Of a stretch of DNA of 64,000 nt, positions 62,583 to 64,000 are shown one piece after another. Origin of the DNA: Polaribacter vadi (GTDB lineage Bacteria; Bacteroidota; Bacteroidia; Flavobacteriales; Flavobacteriaceae); contig NZ_JAHKQL010000006.1 in NCBI RefSeq assembly GCF_018861005.1, positions 1 to 64,000 of the forward strand. The letters run 5' to 3'. The notes beneath the pieces were generated by a model, which worked only from the letters and a program-made list of their open reading frames with translations, ran no database searches and was not told the origin of the DNA. A program made the position numbers and the translations under genes. Position 1 is the first letter of the stretch. Each line of letters begins with the position of its first letter.

Positions 62583-63023
62583 TTAATCTTCAATATCATC
62601 CTCAATTTCTTTAACTTTTTCGTTAATTTTTGCCATTGTTGCTCTATAAGATTCTTTTGCTTCAGCACCTAAGTTTTCCATAAATTTCTCACTTTTATCA
62701 GCAAACTCGTTAGTTTCTTTTGCAAACTCAGAGTTTTTTATGTTCTCTGCACCTTTATCCATTTGCGATTTTACGTATGCTGCATAAGATCTTAAATTTG
62801 CCTCTGCTTCTTCATCATCGAATTCTGGAATTGTAATATCATCAAAAGCAGATTTTACATCTTCTCCAAATTCATTTAACTCTTTTCCTGCTTCGTCTAA
62901 ACCTTCGTTTATTTCGTTTCCAATTTCAGAAGTTTCTTCTTTAATATCTTTTTTTGTCTCGTTTTTACAAGATGTAATTACTAAGGCTGCCATTATTAAT
63001 ATTGATAATCCAAGTTTTTTCAT
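62583..63023 (-). CDS. acidic helical lipoprotein
   Basis: A 146-residue lipoprotein, lipobox ending at Cys19 (VITSC). The mature part is highly acidic (many Glu and Asp) and predicted fully helical with heptad-like repeats (IGNEINEGLDEAGKELNEFG), so a coiled coil is likely. No catalytic motif and no family recognised. It stands alone between cdaA and the ABC exporter. It may be a structural or stress-related periplasmic protein; function unknown. Confidence 0.75.
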   Translation of the reverse strand: MKKLGLSILIMAALVITSCKNETKKDIKEETSEIGNEINEGLDEAGKELNEFGEDVKSAFDDITIPEFDDEEAEANLRSYAAYVKSQMDKGAENIKNSEFAKETNEFADKSEKFMENLGAEAKESYRATMAKINEKVKEIEDDIED

Positions 63024-63160
63024 AATTTCTATTTTGTTTTAATTAATAACTAATTGTGATACAAAAATAGATTTATGATAACTTATTTATTATCTCTAAA
63101 AATTCTTTTTTTAACTCGTTTACTAGAGCAGATTTGGTTTTTAAGTACTTAAAAAACTAA

Positions 63161-64000
63161 TTAAGAAGCGACATCTAAACTAAATTGTTTGTCGTAAAGA
63201 TTTTTATAATAGCCATTTTCTTTTTCTAATAATTCTTGATGAGATCCTTCTTCTACAATTAAACCTTTATCCATAACAATAATTTTATCAGCTTGTTTTA
63301 TGGTAGCTAATCTGTGTGCAATTACTATAGATGTTCTGTCTTTTGTAATGGTTTCTGTTGCATATTGAATCATTTGTTCTGCGTGAGCATCTACAGAAGA
63401 AGTGGCTTCGTCTAAAATTAAGATACTAGGTTTACTTACATAAGCTCTTAAAAATGCAATTAATTGTCTTTGTCCTGAAGATAACATTGCTCCTCTTTCT
63501 TTTACATTATATTCATAGCCACCAGGAAGTGTCATAATAAAATCGTGAATACCAATTTGTTTTGCCGCTTTTTCTACCTCTTTTAAAGTGATGTTTTCAT
63601 CTTTTAAAGTGATATTATTTAGAATAGAATCTGAAAACAAAAAAACGTCTTGTAAAACAATAGCAACCTGACTTCTTAAACTCTCTAAAGTATAGTCATC
63701 CAAAGAAATATTGTCTATTTTGATAGTTCCAGAATCTATTTCGTAAAAACGATTTATTAAATTAATGATAGTGGATTTACCTGCACCAGTTGCGCCAACA
63801 ATTGCAATTGTCTGTCCCGATTTTACATCTAAATTAATCCCTTTTAAAACCTCTTCGTCTTTAATGTAACTAAATCTTACGTTTTCTAAATTAATGTCTC
63901 CTTTTAAATTTGTTGCTTTTATTGTTCCGTTTTTAGCAATACTGCTATCTGTATCTATTACTTTAAAAACACGTTCACCAGCAACAATACCCATTTGTAA
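63161..64000 (-). CDS. ABC exporter, C-terminal ATPase part (5' end outside window)
   Basis: Only the ATP-binding half of an ABC transporter of the MsbA/multidrug type is in the window. The frame stays open past 64000 (TTA CAA lies before the internal Met at 63994). The nucleotide-binding domain has Walker A GATGAGKST (about 68-76 counting from that Met), signature LSSGQRQ, Walker B ILILDEATSS and switch His in VIAHRLAT. The signature is LSSGQ rather than LSGGQ. The membrane domain and true start lie outside, so the type (lipid flippase or drug exporter) cannot be fixed. Confidence 0.93.
   Translation of the reverse strand, partial: LQMGIVAGERVFKVIDTDSSIAKNGTIKATNLKGDINLENVRFSYIKDEEVLKGINLDVKSGQTIAIVGATGAGKSTIINLINRFYEIDSGTIKIDNISLDDYTLESLRSQVAIVLQDVFLFSDSILNNITLKDENITLKEVEKAAKQIGIHDFIMTLPGGYEYNVKERGAMLSSGQRQLIAFLRAYVSKPSILILDEATSSVDAHAEQMIQYATETITKDRTSIVIAHRLATIKQADKIIVMDKGLIVEEGSHQELLEKENGYYKNLYDKQFSLDVAS

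Noticed and set aside
1-64000. CRISPR array, insertion sequence, prophage or defence island
   Set aside because: No regularly spaced repeats, transposase, integrase, phage structural gene or recognisable defence gene was seen; most regions are core metabolism and cell-wall genes.

Overview
The window is AT-rich, about 30% GC by eye, and reads as chromosomal DNA from a marine member of the Flavobacteriaceae, with Polaribacter or Tenacibaculum relatives as the best guess. The grounds are: a Bacteroidota-type division and cell-wall cluster with a very long FtsZ tail, type IX secretion (T9SS) sorting domains, a SusC/SusD pair, a serB-serA fusion, a GYDIA-family GHMP kinase, a laminarinase-type GH16 enzyme, no Shine-Dalgarno-like leaders, and many copies of the flavobacterial -7 promoter box TAnnTTTG. 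I saw no tRNA, rRNA, CRISPR array, insertion sequence, prophage or plasmid gene. Most of the window is ordinary core genome.

Layout. 1-3.2 kb: a small hypothetical gene and a large secreted T9SS protein. 3.2-18.8 kb: the complete dcw cluster on the minus strand, mraZ-rsmH-ftsL-ftsI-murE-mraY-murD-ftsW-murG-murC-ftsQ-ftsA-ftsZ. It is tightly packed, is led by three 10-bp MraZ-box repeats and ends in a hairpin terminator. 18.9-21.7 kb, plus strand: an alpha/beta hydrolase, engB, an RluA-type pseudouridine synthase and a DUF6624-like protein. 21.7-26.4 kb: a penicillin-acylase-family enzyme divergent from a DegT-type aminotransferase and galE. 26.4-30.3 kb: a DUF2911 protein, the iron uptake operon feoA-feoB-small Cys-rich protein with a Fur-like operator, and a SCO protein. 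30.4-31.8 kb: rseP. 31.8-37.2 kb: a tiny zinc-ribbon gene and an orphan SusD/SusC pair. 37.4-44.2 kb: the serB-serA fusion, a UbiA-like membrane protein, gcvP and a GntR/FadR regulator. 44.4-48.3 kb: a methyltransferase, a GHMP kinase plus flavoprotein operon, and a thioredoxin-fold protein. 48.3-53.5 kb: two lipoproteins, ribosomal L31 type B, a structured intergenic element and an FMN glutamate-synthase-like protein. 53.5-60 kb: a T9SS GH16 laminarinase, a DUF4197 lipoprotein, a tiny DUF5522 gene and two tandem S15/CocE-type peptidases. 60.2-64 kb: a DJ-1/PfpI lipoprotein, ExbD, the diadenylate cyclase CdaA, an acidic lipoprotein and the 3' part of an ABC exporter.

How the parts fit. The dcw cluster makes lipid II, flips it and drives septation. 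Serine synthesis (SerB-SerA) lies next to glycine cleavage (GcvP). Laminarinase, SusC/D and secreted peptidases suit a life on algal polymers and proteins. The Feo operon has the clearest regulatory architecture here: a -33/-7 promoter with a palindrome in its spacer and a terminator-like hairpin in the leader.

The most useful extra observations are: murE probably starting at CTG; the MraZ operator; the Feo control region; a nested-hairpin intergenic element at about 51421-51520; a near-perfect inverted repeat at 60148-60181; two genes of 49 and 54 codons; and a Cys-rich insert in the sugar aminotransferase. I did not find convincing evidence of a wholly new multi-gene system.
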